Positions 9,362-21,500 of a DNA stretch of 60,000 nucleotides are shown here, in pieces. The stretch is taken from the NCBI RefSeq assembly GCF_001949145.1, contig NW_019091358.1:2673322-2733321 (forward strand). Reading direction: 5' to 3'. Each line of letters opens with the position of its first letter. Position 1 is the stretch's first letter. Below the pieces are notes generated by a model. It had not been told where the DNA came from and did no database searches. It saw only the letters and a list, made by a program, of their open reading frames with translations. The translations under genes were made by a program, and so were the position numbers. Source of the stretch: Acanthaster planci (Eukaryota > Echinodermata > Asteroidea > Valvatida > Acanthasteridae).

Positions 9362-10320
9362 GCGTCTTCTTTTTTATTTTGTTTTGTGCGGGCTTGTGAA
9401 GTTGGGTCATGTCAAGTTTCACATCATTCAAGAACGGGCACGGGGCATGCACAGTATGTTGTCAGCCTCGTTTTTCGTGGGACCAAGAAAGTGCTGAAAT
9501 GTAATGCATACCCAGCAACGTCTCTTCCCAGAGTAGGTTAGGACACGTGATATCTGAGCTTGCAGTGCATTTATCTTATTGTTTGGCTTCGAATAATGGT
9601 ACCAACTGTTGAACGCCTGCGCACAAAACATTTTCGACAAAACGGGAATTATGGCCAAACGGTACTATATACGATGCATAGGCCTAGGCCTACCGCTATT
9701 CGCAGATTTCTTGCTGACTTTTACAAAGCACATAAAATGGCTGAGGAACACTTTCTGTTTAGGAATGTGCCCCAAGATATTGTATGTACACGATTTATCT
9801 CATCAAATTATCTTGTTGTCCTGCATTTGCTTAACACATCCATCCGAGTTATCTCGTTCACCACGTTGACAACAGCCTATTCTTGAAAGTCTCAAAACTG
9901 AGAGATCAGTCTTTTCCGTTTCTGCTAATCCATAGATCGGAAAGTCATTAAAAAGAAAAACAGGACAGAAAAAGAAACATAACATGAACAAACTTTCCTC
10001 GGCCCCAAAAACAGATGGTGTGAGACTTTTTAGCCAATCGTGTAAAGTTTTAGCCTAAGATTAGACCCAAGAGGTGATGGGCCATTGTCACGTCCTCCTT
10101 GGTAATACTGAGAATTTCTCTTACAGGCATAGAAATGTTATAAAACAACATAAATTATGTTATAAAACGACATTCAAAACAGTATAAAAGTCACTCCTCT
10201 ATCTTTTTAGGTCAGGTATAGCTTATTCATTGTCAAGGAGCAACCCCTCTTCGAATATAGGCCTATTTTGTTATCGGCTGATCGACGTAACAATTTTGTG
10301 CCCGCAGGAAACCTCAGAGA
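9362..10320. other. Spacer between tRNA-Tyr and tRNA-Lys
   Basis: No gene is recognised. The word aggcct occurs repeatedly as small palindromes (for example ataggcctaggcctacc at about 9678). Near 10137-10180 there is a short direct repeat of a tgttataaaac motif. Confidence 0.4.
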
Positions 10321-10393
10321 GCCCGGTTAGCTCAGTCGGTAGAGCATCAGACTTTTAATCTGAGGGTCATGGGTTCAAGTCCCATACTGGGCG
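10321..10393 (+). tRNA. tRNA-Lys(TTT)
   Basis: This is an intronless 73-nt tRNA. The acceptor GCCCGGT pairs with ACTGGGC (one mismatch-tolerant position), with discriminator G. The D-arm is gctcagtcggtagagc, the anticodon stem TCAGA/TCTGA surrounds the loop CTTTTAA with anticodon TTT at 10354-10356, and the T-arm is atgggttcaagtcccat. A T8 run shortly downstream (about 10399) is a strong Pol III terminator. It decodes AAA/AAG. Confidence 0.94.
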
Positions 10394-12074
10394 ATCCATT
10401 TTTTTTAAAGAAATGTCACGCGAGTGTCAATATATTGTGGTTTAGAAGTCATTCAAAATATTTCAATAAAAAGTATAGGTTTCCAAATTATTGATCAAGT
10501 GAAAAAAAAGAGAAACCATTCAAGTCGACCACTTTCATTTCAAATGAAAAACTTTGTTTTATTGCCAATTTACAAATACTGGGATTTTGTTTGTTTTCCT
10601 ATCAAAGCAAAGTCTGACTTATACAAGGTCTATACGTCAAGGATTCCTCTTTACTATTTCAATGAACAGTTCCCTTGAGGGGCGGATAAGTCCCGATTAT
10701 TAGTTTCCTTTCCTAATTTCCCAAAAGCAATCAGTGCATAACATTGATTTTGTACGGCCCTGTACTGTTAACATGCCATATGAATCCAAAACCCCACGTC
10801 CCCACTCGCATGGAAAAATTGTTTGCGTATAAGGTTACGAATCCCAATCGCGCCAATAAAGGACCAATTTTCAGCCTGACACTATTTCGTTAAAACGAAT
10901 TAGTGTGGCTTAAAACTGATACTTCAGAGGCACGATTGGGCTTTCGTACGCATATAACCGTGGTTACCACGCGGTGTTTCAAGAACCGCAACAGAGCATT
11001 TGGAAGAGGCCTCAAGTCCATTAGCCTTCAATCTCATAATTTCTGGGGGCACTGCTGTTTCCTGAATATAAACGTGTTTTTTGTTACTACACAGCTGCCT
11101 GGGGATATACCATGTACTTTCTCAGGAGAAAATAGTTTTATTGCCAGTCTTGGGAGGACACTAGTCTAGTCTTCCCGCCTCTTTGAAACTTCTCTAGGCC
11201 TATTGAAATTTTGGGCTTTCCTTAAAAGAAATCATCCATAGCCACAAATATGGCCTTAATTCAAGTCGAGTTCCTCCAGTCGAGTTTACATCTCCCTAGC
11301 GCAAATCAATCTTTGAAATAATTTCTCAAGCGTGTTGTGCAAAATATATATATCGTCACCAACACCACGCTGTAGCACTCAAGTGTGAGTGCGCACATCG
11401 GTACACTGATATATAATCGAACGATTTTCGTTTTCACGAAGTAGCACTCGTGTGTTTTGTCAATATAGCATGGATAGAAACGTTTTGAAAGGTCTAAAAT
11501 GATTTGATTCACCCGTAAATATGTGACTTCACTGGAAGATGATCTTAAAACTCGTTTAAACTGTTTAAATAGAGGAAAAGGTCAATTCCTCAAAACGACA
11601 ATTTACGGAGCACGTGCCGCACGGCTCAAAGTGCATGCTACTTCGTAAAAATGACACATATCTGTAAAATACGCACTGAAGCGGCGCACACATCTATAAA
11701 CTACTTCGTGGTGTTGATGACGATAATCGCTTTCCAGTATACTAATCTACTAGCCCACTCCGTCCATAAGGAGCTCACTCGACAATCGATCATCCAAGTC
11801 TTCAGTGTTTGAAAATTGACACGTAGGGAGAGAGCAGAAGGGCAGGAACACTGGCTCCAATTGTTATGTTAATCACTGGCTGACGGTTAAACTTTGCTTA
11901 TTTGCTCGCCTTTGCAACATTCCAACTGCTTTTAAATTTATTTTAGTGAATATCTGGGGTACATGTTCCTCGTTTTGATCATTGAAGGGTATTGCTTCTC
12001 TCTTTTGCATTGGTCTTCAATAATCGATATGCTTCTAATGCGGGGCTTTATCGAAAGTGGACAGAAAATTGGTA
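10394..12074. other. Spacer, no gene recognised
   Basis: Only short non-conserved ORFs are seen. I find no repeat with clear ends. Confidence 0.4.
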
Positions 12075-12150
12075 GCCCGGTTAGCTCAGTAGGGGATAAG
12101 ATATCAGACCTTTAATCTGAGGGTCATGGGTTAAAGTCCCATACCGGGTG
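12075..12150 (+). pseudogene. tRNA-Lys(TTT) pseudogene
   Basis: The acceptor and anticodon stem match the tRNA-Lys at 10321, but three changes damage it. The D-loop is expanded (cagtaggggataagata). The universal U33 before the anticodon is C (gacctttaatc). The T-loop reads ttaaagt instead of ttcaagt, which breaks the B box. It is 76 nt long. A T7 run follows, so it once had the same gene structure. Confidence 0.75.
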
Positions 12151-14026
12151 TTTTTTTCCCTAGCTTTGGGGCTTTCAGAATCAGCTGTTACATTAAACTG
12201 CTGTCATTTTTGTTAAATCTAAATAAGCGCTCACACTAAACATATTCACTGCACGTGAAACTTTTTGGTATCTATGATATGGTACGCATTAATTGTAAAT
12301 TTTTGAGATAGCCCAATGTTAACTGCATGAAAGTCTAGGGAAATTTACCTGTCTGCAGTGTCACTTCATTTATAAGTTCACGTCGGCAGTGTTAAAAGAG
12401 GAGGCACTCTTCTAGCAGCAGGTGCAACGTGAGCGATGTCAGAATGTCGCCCACGGGTGTTTTTTCCTCTCTGGAAAATTGTGGGCGGGCGGGAGTTGTA
12501 ATCGTGGTTTTCTTCTCAAGGCGGCATGTAGACCGTGGATAGGGTTCTCTGGCCTGATTCCGTGCATTCCCCCAGAGTGTCGTTTGGACGTTTTCTTTTC
12601 ACCTCTGAAACTGAAAATGTCTCCTTCGTCTTCTATTTTTAGGCTTCTTCAAGCACGCAGACCTATGTCTTGCTTCAGTTCACTACAAGAGTGAACCCCC
12701 CCCAACATTTTTAAGTGGATAATAAATAAAATAAATAATGAATAAAATAACTTATTAATAAAACAAATTAAAATTTAAAAAAAAACCAGCGCATGCGCTG
12801 CTTGAACCCCCCCTAAAAACCCTAACGCCAGTGATCAGAAACGAATGTGGGCAAGAGCTGTCCTCGGGTTGCTGCAATGCTCAAATTCGCCCCGGGCCTC
12901 CGTCTGAATCACACGCTCGACATCGCTAGCTCTAGCACGAGGCTCTAAATTACGTCAACAACCAACCAACAGCCAATCATTAAAAAATCACAGAAAAATC
13001 GTTAGAAAGTCAATGCATATTTTATTTTTTAACAAAAGTGATTACTTCGACTGTATAGAATGACTCATGCAAATTATGTAGTACTGAAAATCAGAAAAGC
13101 ACACCTGAAAACATATCTTTGATTTGTGCGGAACAAAAATTGCTCACTGTTAAAAGGCAACACGAGTTAGTTTCTATTTTATGCGTAATTATAAACAAAA
13201 TGACTTAGGAGAAAGCTCAACGTTTGGTATAGCTTATTAAAATCAAAGCATTCGAGAAACATTCCATAATTACACTAGCTATCCAACTCTTCCTTCGTAC
13301 TGCAGTCCACCCTTTCTATTTTCGTCAGCTCCACCCACATATAGCTTTTCCTCCAATCTTCGTACATTAGCACACACAAGCATTATGCACAAAAACTAAG
13401 TCCAACATAATGACCCAACGAAGAGGGGAGATTTCCTTCCTCCCCGAAATAAAACCTAATCACAACTGCAAAATAAATCCACTTGGATTCTCATCCAAAA
13501 AAAGAAAAGGCTTTAAAATGTGGGTCAAAGAAAAAAGTATTGTATTACTGTTAACAAAACTGTCCGCCTCCACAAAATGTCTACTTTTAATCCTCGCTCC
13601 GCACTTTTATAGATTTACAAGGAAAAACAGTGCACTGTGAATGCATCAAGCTGGAAAAAATTGCAAACGAGCCTCTATATAGTGACCACACAAGGTTACT
13701 GGTGAACAAATACGAGATTTCAAAGTCATTTTCAAGGTGTACATCGCTGAAATGTAAAACGGGTACAGTTATTTACACGTAGATGATGCCGTCAGAGTGT
13801 ATCATTTCAAGCCGCAATTTGCAACTTTCAGATACAAAATAGTAAAAGATTTTACAAAATTCATATGGCAAGCGATTGCATGAAAATATCTACGTCCATT
13901 CAGTATGTCCTGATAGTTCTTAATTTAGTTAGTTCTGCAAAATATTTGCAAGTTGGCATAATACTGCATTGGAAAAAATTGAAAAATACAAGTTATTCAA
14001 AAATGCATAAATTAAAATACAGGCAC
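12151..14026. other. Spacer, no gene recognised
   Basis: An AT-rich simple stretch (aataaataaaataaataatg) lies at about 12720-12785. Otherwise I see only short ORFs without recognisable motifs. The right part may include the 3' end of the minus-strand QTMAN transcript. Confidence 0.35.
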
Positions 14027-14032
14027 TTTATT
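14027..14032 (-). terminator. Candidate poly(A) signal of QTMAN
   Basis: The minus strand reads AATAAA about 1.06 kb past the QTMAN stop codon. It lies in AT-rich DNA and other AATAAA words exist nearby (about 13020), so this is only a candidate. Confidence 0.25.
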
Positions 14033-14199
14033 AATCAAAGAATGCTTACATTAAATAAAAAGGTTTTACAGTGTTTTTTTTTAACAAACTAGTTGACCCT
14101 GTTGCTTGTTTACTGCATTAAAAAAATAGTCACAGGCACGGGAGAAGCTGTTCTGTTAACAAATACGTCCGCTAATGTTACCCCTCCTAGTTCTGGCCA

Positions 14200-15330
14200 T
14201 CATCCAGTTGGATGGCTGGGCGGAAAATGGCCTTCAATGTAGGTTGCCCATAGAGATGAGTGCTTGGCATCACTGGATGCATGGTTGGGGAAATTCTTGC
14301 GCTTTAGGTTGACTGAAATTGGGTGCTCAAAAAGGGGTATTGACCCTTACAAATTTGATCCTAGACTGGGATTTGGCCTTTGACATCAGTGGGTGGTTAG
14401 CTGAGATATTTGTCTTGTTTGACGGTTTAGTGGTTTACATGGTCTACGAGGTAGTTAACTGGGACATGGTCTTTGGTGGTTGGATAACAGTAAATTACTG
14501 GGATAATACATTTAATAATTAGGTGAACTGCGAATTACTGGGATATGGCCTCAGACTAGTAAGTGGTTGTCTGGGATTAAACTGGCCTTTGACAGGTAGT
14601 CAACTGGGCTCTAATTTTTGTCTACTCAACTAGTATATGGCCTTTGACTGTTGATGGTTGACTGAGAAATGACTGCTCTTGGTTGATGACTGGGATATGG
14701 CCTTCGATTTTTGTTGGCTGACTCAACTTTTGACAGCTGGGCAGGTGACTAGGTTATGACCTTAGACTGTAAGGTTTTTGAAAAGGATATGGCCTTTCAC
14801 TGTTGGGTGTTTGCAAGGATATGGCCTTAACTGTTGGGTGTTTGACAAGGGTATGGCCTTTAGGATTTGGTTGACAATGATATGGCCTTTAACCGTTGGG
14901 TGTTTGACAAGGACATGGCTTTCAAGTGTTGAGTGGCTGACACAAACAAATATAGTTTAAGTGTTAATTTAACAGCCTTTAACTGTAAGTTGACTGGAAT
15001 ACATGGCCTTTGTGGGAGGGTTGACTGGGATATGACCATTGTTGAACTTGAATGTGACTTTTGACACTTTGACAGTTGGTTGATTGGCTACGTTAGTGCT
15101 TGGTATTACTGGGTGGGTGATTATGTAATTGTTTGTACTTTTCGGTGGCTGACAAGGCTATAGCTTTTGCTTGTTGAGTAGTCGACAGGGACACTGGCTT
15201 TGGCTGTTCAATGGCTGGTGTCTTGTTCTGATGAGCAGCTAACTGGGCAAGTGCCTTGCTCCTTTGAATTGTAGACTGGGGGACTGCTCTGTCTTCTTGG
15301 CTGGCTGACCGGGTGAGTGCCTTGCTATCG
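14200..15330. repeat. Degenerate minisatellite overlapping the QTMAN 3' end
   Basis: On the plus strand the theme gggatatggcctttgac, then a variable g/t-rich part, then ttgactggga recurs many times with a unit near 33-36 nt, often as doubled units. The clearest copies are at about 14690-14940. Toward 15100-15330 the copies are more diverged (for example aactgggcaagtgccttgct) and read on the minus strand as the C-terminal tail of QTMAN. The array therefore crosses the stop codon into the 3' UTR. Confidence 0.7.
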
Positions 15331-15536
15331 CGAGTGGCTGATGGCTGTGCAATTTCCCTTCGGCCGGCAGCCTGGAAGATCATTTTATTCTGCTGGGTAA
15401 CTGACTGGTTGCTTTCCTTTTCATATTCAAATGATGAGCGAGGAAATGTCTTCATAGTAACGGTGGCAGAGGAAGAGGACAAGATCTCTAGGTAGTCGTG
15501 TTTCAAGACCTCCCAGGAATACTGTCTGACGTCAAC
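15093..15536 (-). CDS. QTMAN: QTMAN exon 8 with repeat-derived tail
   Basis: 444 nt, residues 485-631 then TAA. The first 20 or so residues ([19 protein letters not shown]) match the end of the family, whose known members finish about here. The remaining 120 or so residues are a low-complexity tail with an 11-12 residue rhythm (S-x-T-Q-Q-x-K-A-like at about 529-621). This matches the 33-36 bp minisatellite that continues past the stop. Acceptor CATGCAG|GTT. The tail could also be affected by an unseen later intron. Confidence 0.85.
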   Translation of the reverse strand, partial: VDVRQYSWEVLKHDYLEILSSSSATVTMKTFPRSSFEYEKESNQSVTQQNKMIFQAAGRREIAQPSATRDSKALTRSASQEDRAVPQSTIQRSKALAQLAAHQNKTPAIEQPKPVSLSTTQQAKAIALSATEKYKQLHNHPPSNTKH

Positions 15537-18500
15537 CTGCATGACAGACACAAAATTATGTTGAGTTACTTCTGGTGATGCCAAAACTTCAAAATAAAAA
15601 AAAAAGATCACTGCTCAGGAAAATTCTAGATCTGGATTAAAATTAGAAACATATGACTGACTTCAGTAGAAAAGTTAAGAGTGCTTCTGTTCCACTCTGG
15701 AACAGTAATGCCATGGGTTTTGAAGGGCCTTTCTCAGATTGGAGGATATGGTGGTAAAAAAAGTGGTTTTCCCAAGACAGCCACTCATGGGCTTCACATG
15801 AGATACAATTACAACAAATGAACCAGAACAATAAGTCCACGGTCTTATGCCACTTGCATAAACTGCACAGCAAACAGTCAGCCCAATGCAAACAGAGACC
15901 TGTTGTGGTAAACGGTCACATACAGGGCATCTGGAAATAAATGGCAGCTTAAATCCTGCATGATAGCCTGCTTGGTGTCCCTCAGCAAACGAAATCAGCA
16001 TTGAGCAATCGTTTGGATAAAATGCCTGGTGCGATGTGCTCCACAAACCTGGAGATCGTGTTTTCGGACAAGCTGTGGGTGCCTACAAAACTCTCGCAAT
16101 CTCTTAAACAGCTGCTGGGAAGTGTTGTACAAGTACTGCTCTGTGGACAACAAATGACCAAAATGAAAAAGAGAAACCCTGTGAAAAAAAGTACATGTTC
16201 GTTTCATCATTCGGACAAAACAAGGTGTGTATCTTTCGAGATGTTCATCATGAATACTTCATGTTATCCCTCATTTTTTTCTACTGTGTCATCTCTTGTT
16301 TTATGAGTGGCAAAGTCCAGCCCTGTCATGAAATACTGTAAGTGTCCTGTCTTACTTTGTTCTTGGCGGTTATGTCAGCATTGTGCACACTGCTTCTTGA
16401 ACAGCACTGTCATCTCTTGTCACATTCTGTCCTGTCATGCCCTGCTGTGTCATACCTCTTCAATGTTGTGTTTAATCCCATGGTCGTGTCTTGTCACAAC
16501 CTGTACAGCCACATTCCATCCTGTCTTGTACTACTGTACTGTGTTCCCTTACTGTCAATATCTGCCCACTCTTGTCTACTTTTAGTCTGTCCAGTCATGT
16601 CTTTATTCTGTCCTGTTTCCCCCAACTTTCCTCCAGTCAATACCATGCCTCCTTGAAACCCTCTAATCTGCACTCCTTTGTCCTGTTCTGTCCCTAATCT
16701 CTGATTCTGTACTGTCACTGTTCTTTCTTCCCAACAAATTGGGTATACAGGCATTCGAAACACTCTCCTGTATTATTCCCATTGCTATCTGTCAAACGTG
16801 GTCAAACTTAGGTAAGGAAAGATGACTTTCTTACTGGGGAATATTTCAGGGTATACCAGGCAATTAGGGCAGAGCGGATAGCACCTCAAATGCACTGCTT
16901 CTAACCTGCAAATTAAAAATAAAAGAAATCTTGACACCCAAAAGTTTTTATATTGACAAAATGTCAAGCAAGGAATCTCAGCATATAAAATATTATTTCA
17001 ATAAAAATAAAAAAATAAAATACACATTTTTGAGATATTTACTCTCTTCCCAGAAAACTACAGTACTTCCTCAAATAATGCAATAAATCCGTGAACACAT
17101 GCATCGGCTAAGGTCTTGGAAGAGAGGGAGCTATAAATTTGTATTCTAAGTCAATCGCTCACATTGCAACTCCAAAGAACTCATGATCAGCCGTAGACAC
17201 AGCCACATCAGCAGCAAATAGCACACGGTAGTAGTCCTCCTTGCTGGACTGGTAACCCCAATCGACAATCCGGTCCTGCAACTTGGCTTTGGCTTCAGCA
17301 AAAATTTCTATAAGGCGAGGAAAAACGAAAAACTCTCAAATAAGGATATTTCTGTGTTGTAAAGGGGAGAGATTTACATTAAACACATACATGTGGTCAA
17401 ATATCCTGGAACCTAGTGGACGAGGCATTGTTTCGTTTCCTTCTGGCTCTTTTTCATGGGCAGAACTGACCAAACGACTAACCACCCAAGAAAGTGTTTT
17501 GTTCCCTTTGTGAGTTTATCTCCTATGGTCCATTATAACTTCCAAGTAACAGTTGAAACTTACATTTTTAACCCTTCAGTGACCTTGGTTTAGGAGTCAG
17601 TTTACCAATGTCTGAAAAGCAGTAAGGTCGGTTGGTACTTCAGGCAAACACGACAGTGAAGCGAATTTGATGTCACAAAAGATTTGCTACAAAATTCCAC
17701 TCCAGTTGAAACGTGTTCAACTTTTACCAATTTGCAATGTGAATATTTGATCTGACGTCACAAATTTGCATCCGCATTCGCTGCCACACCAAGTATGAAC
17801 CTGCCTTTATGTACAGGTAACATGCAAGTAGGTGAAATGCCCATTATTTATCAACATGATGTGCAGTGACAGCCCATTCTGTTAGGATATAAATCGGACA
17901 AGCAGTGAATGACTGAGATTTGACACAACAGATCTGATTCATAACCCCAACAGTTTGAAATGTTCCAACAGTTGGAGTAGTCAGGAAAAAAATCTTTTGG
18001 TAGTTGGTAGAGAAGAAACCAAAATTACATTCAAGGTAGATCATGCCTGAAGGCATTAGCTGTTTGGGTACTTTTAAAGCAATACAGGATTTCGGGGGAG
18101 GGGTGGTTATGACTTTAATTTGAAGCTACCTGGTACTTCGTTGAAGTGCTCCCCTAATACTGAGACTCGGAACTCCAGGCCTGCGTCGTGTAACTTCATC
18201 AAGGTGTGGAGGAACAGATCTGGGTTCTTGTCATGCTCCCTGGGAGCAGAAAAGGCAATAAAGCATTTTCAGAACTTCTGAATGAATAATAATATAGTTC
18301 TTTTGGAACAAAAAGCACTAAAATGACTTTAATGCACTTTGATCCATATAGGAAGACAAGATCTTATTGTCACATGTCCACAATTTGTAACTGTATTCAT
18401 ACTGGCAAATACTTCAAGGTGCAATGATTTGGTATATGTTTAACTCAAATAGATTTGATTCTTTTTAGGTGGGGGGGGACAATTACAAAAATGTGGATAA

Positions 18501-21500
18501 AATCATATTTTTACAGGTACTTTGAAGCATGTTCTTTTGCTCCCCAAAATATTTGCATGTAACTCTTGTTTGTTAACTGTAACTTAACTCAATGACAAAA
18601 GCCATTATTAAGACGGCTGCTGCATATGGAAAAGGTCTAAGGACTGATCCAGTGATCAGAATTTGCAGCCATTAGTGTGGTTAGTACCACACGCGTTAAG
18701 TTGCACATGCACATAAATGCCTTTCCCACAAACAGGGTATTCATAAAACTGACCACAATTAAACTTAAAAATGCAAGAATGATTTCTTGTCCAATAACTG
18801 TATCAAGGAGTGTAAAGGTCTCATGGAGAAGAGACACCAAGAATTAGTATCTGTGTTAAAACATCCCTTCAACTAAGAGTATATGTATGTGACCAATCCT
18901 GAACAGAATGTTGAGGCCAAACTTGATCAAAGAGTGTTGAGTATTTTCATGTTACCATCTATGAGCCCAGAGTATATGGAGTGGTTTCTGGGAACCTGAT
19001 CGCCACATGGCTCTCCTTTCCCCAGCTGCCAAGTGACTGGTGTCATGTGACTGGGTCTTGTCATGTGACGGGGCCTTATCATGTGACTGGGCCTGGTCAT
19101 GAGACTGGGCCATGGTATCCTCCTTCTCCCTGCTCCTACTCGCTGAAGATTTTTGCTTTCTCCTCGTGGCTGCATCCGCTACGCAGTTGCCCTTTTTGTC
19201 ATTCTCCAAGTTCTCCCTCGAGACTCGTCTGGCGTAGCGGAAGTTCCCAAATTTCGGTCGTGCAGCAGTGTCCAACCAATCTTCTTCGTGTCCATCAGTG
19301 TCCTCTGCCAGCGCGCACCTGGGGTCCGAATCTCGAAGGCTCCCTGTGGTTCCCTCAGCCGGATCTTCGCTTTGCACGCGTCTGATGTTCTGGCCCGGCA
19401 GGAACGGCTGGCATCCGCTGGGCTCCCCCGGGGATACAGTGTCCAGCTCGGGCAGCTGCAAGGGGAAGTACAATACCCTGCACTTGGGCCGGATGGGCTT
19501 GTGCATGCCCTTGGACTTGTAGCCCGACACCGGAATCAGGCTCAGGAAGGAGTCGATGCTAGTCAGGAAGGACTCCATGTTGTAGGCAGAGTTGAAGAGG
19601 ATGGTGTCTGCAATGAGGCTGGGGACAGAATAGAACATAAAACCTTCAAAGTCATCTTGGATGTGAAATACAGAGATTAACCAGTCCTGATGTCCATCCC
19701 CTAACCTGTCCATTTTTTCCATTGCCCTACCGCTGCAACACAGCGGTGCATTAACCACTTCGTGCTGGGGCATTTTTCAACGTTGATGATGCTGGGCCAG
19801 CATGACTATCATTTTCTCCGTTTTCAAAATCCTTCAAAAATTCATCATTCCATTTAACGGTCGTTTACAGCCACACCAAGTAATCTTTAGGCACTACTCT
19901 AAGTTGACAGGTGACTTTCATTGACGCCCGAGTTTTTTTGCCAGGCCTGCAGCCTTGTGAACAGAGCCCAGATTGTGCGGTGTTAAACAACTGTCTTTTG
20001 TTCACGAACCTGGCTCAGTGCACTGCTGACCTCTTTTCAATAGGGGCCAGATTAGTGTGCAGCGGTGCTGTGTGGCTCATCTAGTAGATTTGACAACACT
20101 AAATAACAATACTCACAACGTACTGTACTTGTGGCTTTCAATGAGTGACTGAAAGCAGTGGCAACAGCCAATAGCACAGACAGCCCAAGAAACTGGACAA
20201 CTTGCAAAATGAGTTACACAAAAACATAGTAACAAAGTTCCTTTGAACAAAAGTTTCAAAATTCTATCCATATTTCTTTTGAATCAACCGCACTGCTCAT
20301 GAGTGCCTCAACACACTGACAGGAATTGCTGGAGGATTTTGAAGAATTGAGGCGGTAGGCACACCTCCAAAGAACATTTTCAAGAAATTTTGGAAGATTT
20401 CGGAGGATTGAGGGAGAACCCAATTTTTTCACCCCCAAATTGCAGGATTGAGGAGGGTCCCTAGCAAAAAGGACCTAGGGGGTTAGGGTTAACACTCTAA
20501 ACCATCCCAATTGAGCCATTCTCCACTTGGATACATCTGCATGTTACATCTAAGAATAGTTAGAGTTTCACATGTTTTCAAACAAACTTGAATAAGCCAC
20601 TCCACACTGAGATGTGTTTGAAAAATTCACATTATTGGAGTTTCCCAATTATGGGAACAAAGAACGGGAAACCGTGTTTCTTCAATCAAGACGAATATTT
20701 CGTACCCAACTACAGCTCAATACTAGGCTGAGAAGGAAAAAAATATAGCCAGCTGATGTGGCAGAGAATTTGAATTTCATAACGCACCAAGAGATGATCT
20801 GGTTGTAGCCATACTGAAAGTCTCGATCCTGCTGCTTCCGGACCGGATAGACAAGCTGGTTCTCATGGAAGTACAAGACTTTGTGTAGGCCGGCCAGGTC
20901 TGTTCTCATGGCTACCAACTCGGCCAGATTCAAGACACTGCTGGAAAACAGGACCCTGGAGGGGGCAATGCACAAGGATCGCTGAGATTATGCAATCTAC
21001 CAGTTATCACCTGAAAATGAAGCTGAATCACTGTTACTGTGGTTACAATATCGTGGGTCTGCAATTATGTGAATTAGTACTACATCCTGCCAGTGTTGCA
21101 GTCGAGTATTTTCCGAGTACCAACGTTCTCTGCAAAATACTGAACTGGGTAAGAGGGAATAAAGCCAGAGTGCACAGGCATTTGATGGTAAATGTGCAAA
21201 GGTAAGATTACAAAATAAATGTTAGACTTCAGACACTCCCAGTTGTGTAAAATTTAAGTTTTAAGGAGAAAAGTACTCAGAAAGTACCTGGCCGAGTACT
21301 TTCCGAGTACTTTTGTCCTAAAAAGTTAATTTTAAACAAACAGTGATGGTCTGAAGTCATTATGTTGCTTTGTAATCTTATCTTTAGGCATGTACCATCA
21401 AATGCCGATGAACTTCAGCTTTGTTCCCTCCTAACTAGTTAAATATTTGGTAGAGAACTTGGTTTTCAAAAAGTACTTGACTACATCACTGCATCCTGCA

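Noticed and set aside
1749-12150. The tRNA-related copies as SINEs
   Set aside because: They have full acceptor stems, a discriminator base, an intron at the correct tRNA-Tyr position and Pol III T-run stops, and they share long spacer DNA, which indicates gene duplication instead of retroposition.
19153-19680. 175-codon plus-strand frame opposite QTMAN exon 3
   Set aside because: It is a shadow of the minus-strand exon, which has conserved motifs and matching splice sites; the plus frame has none.
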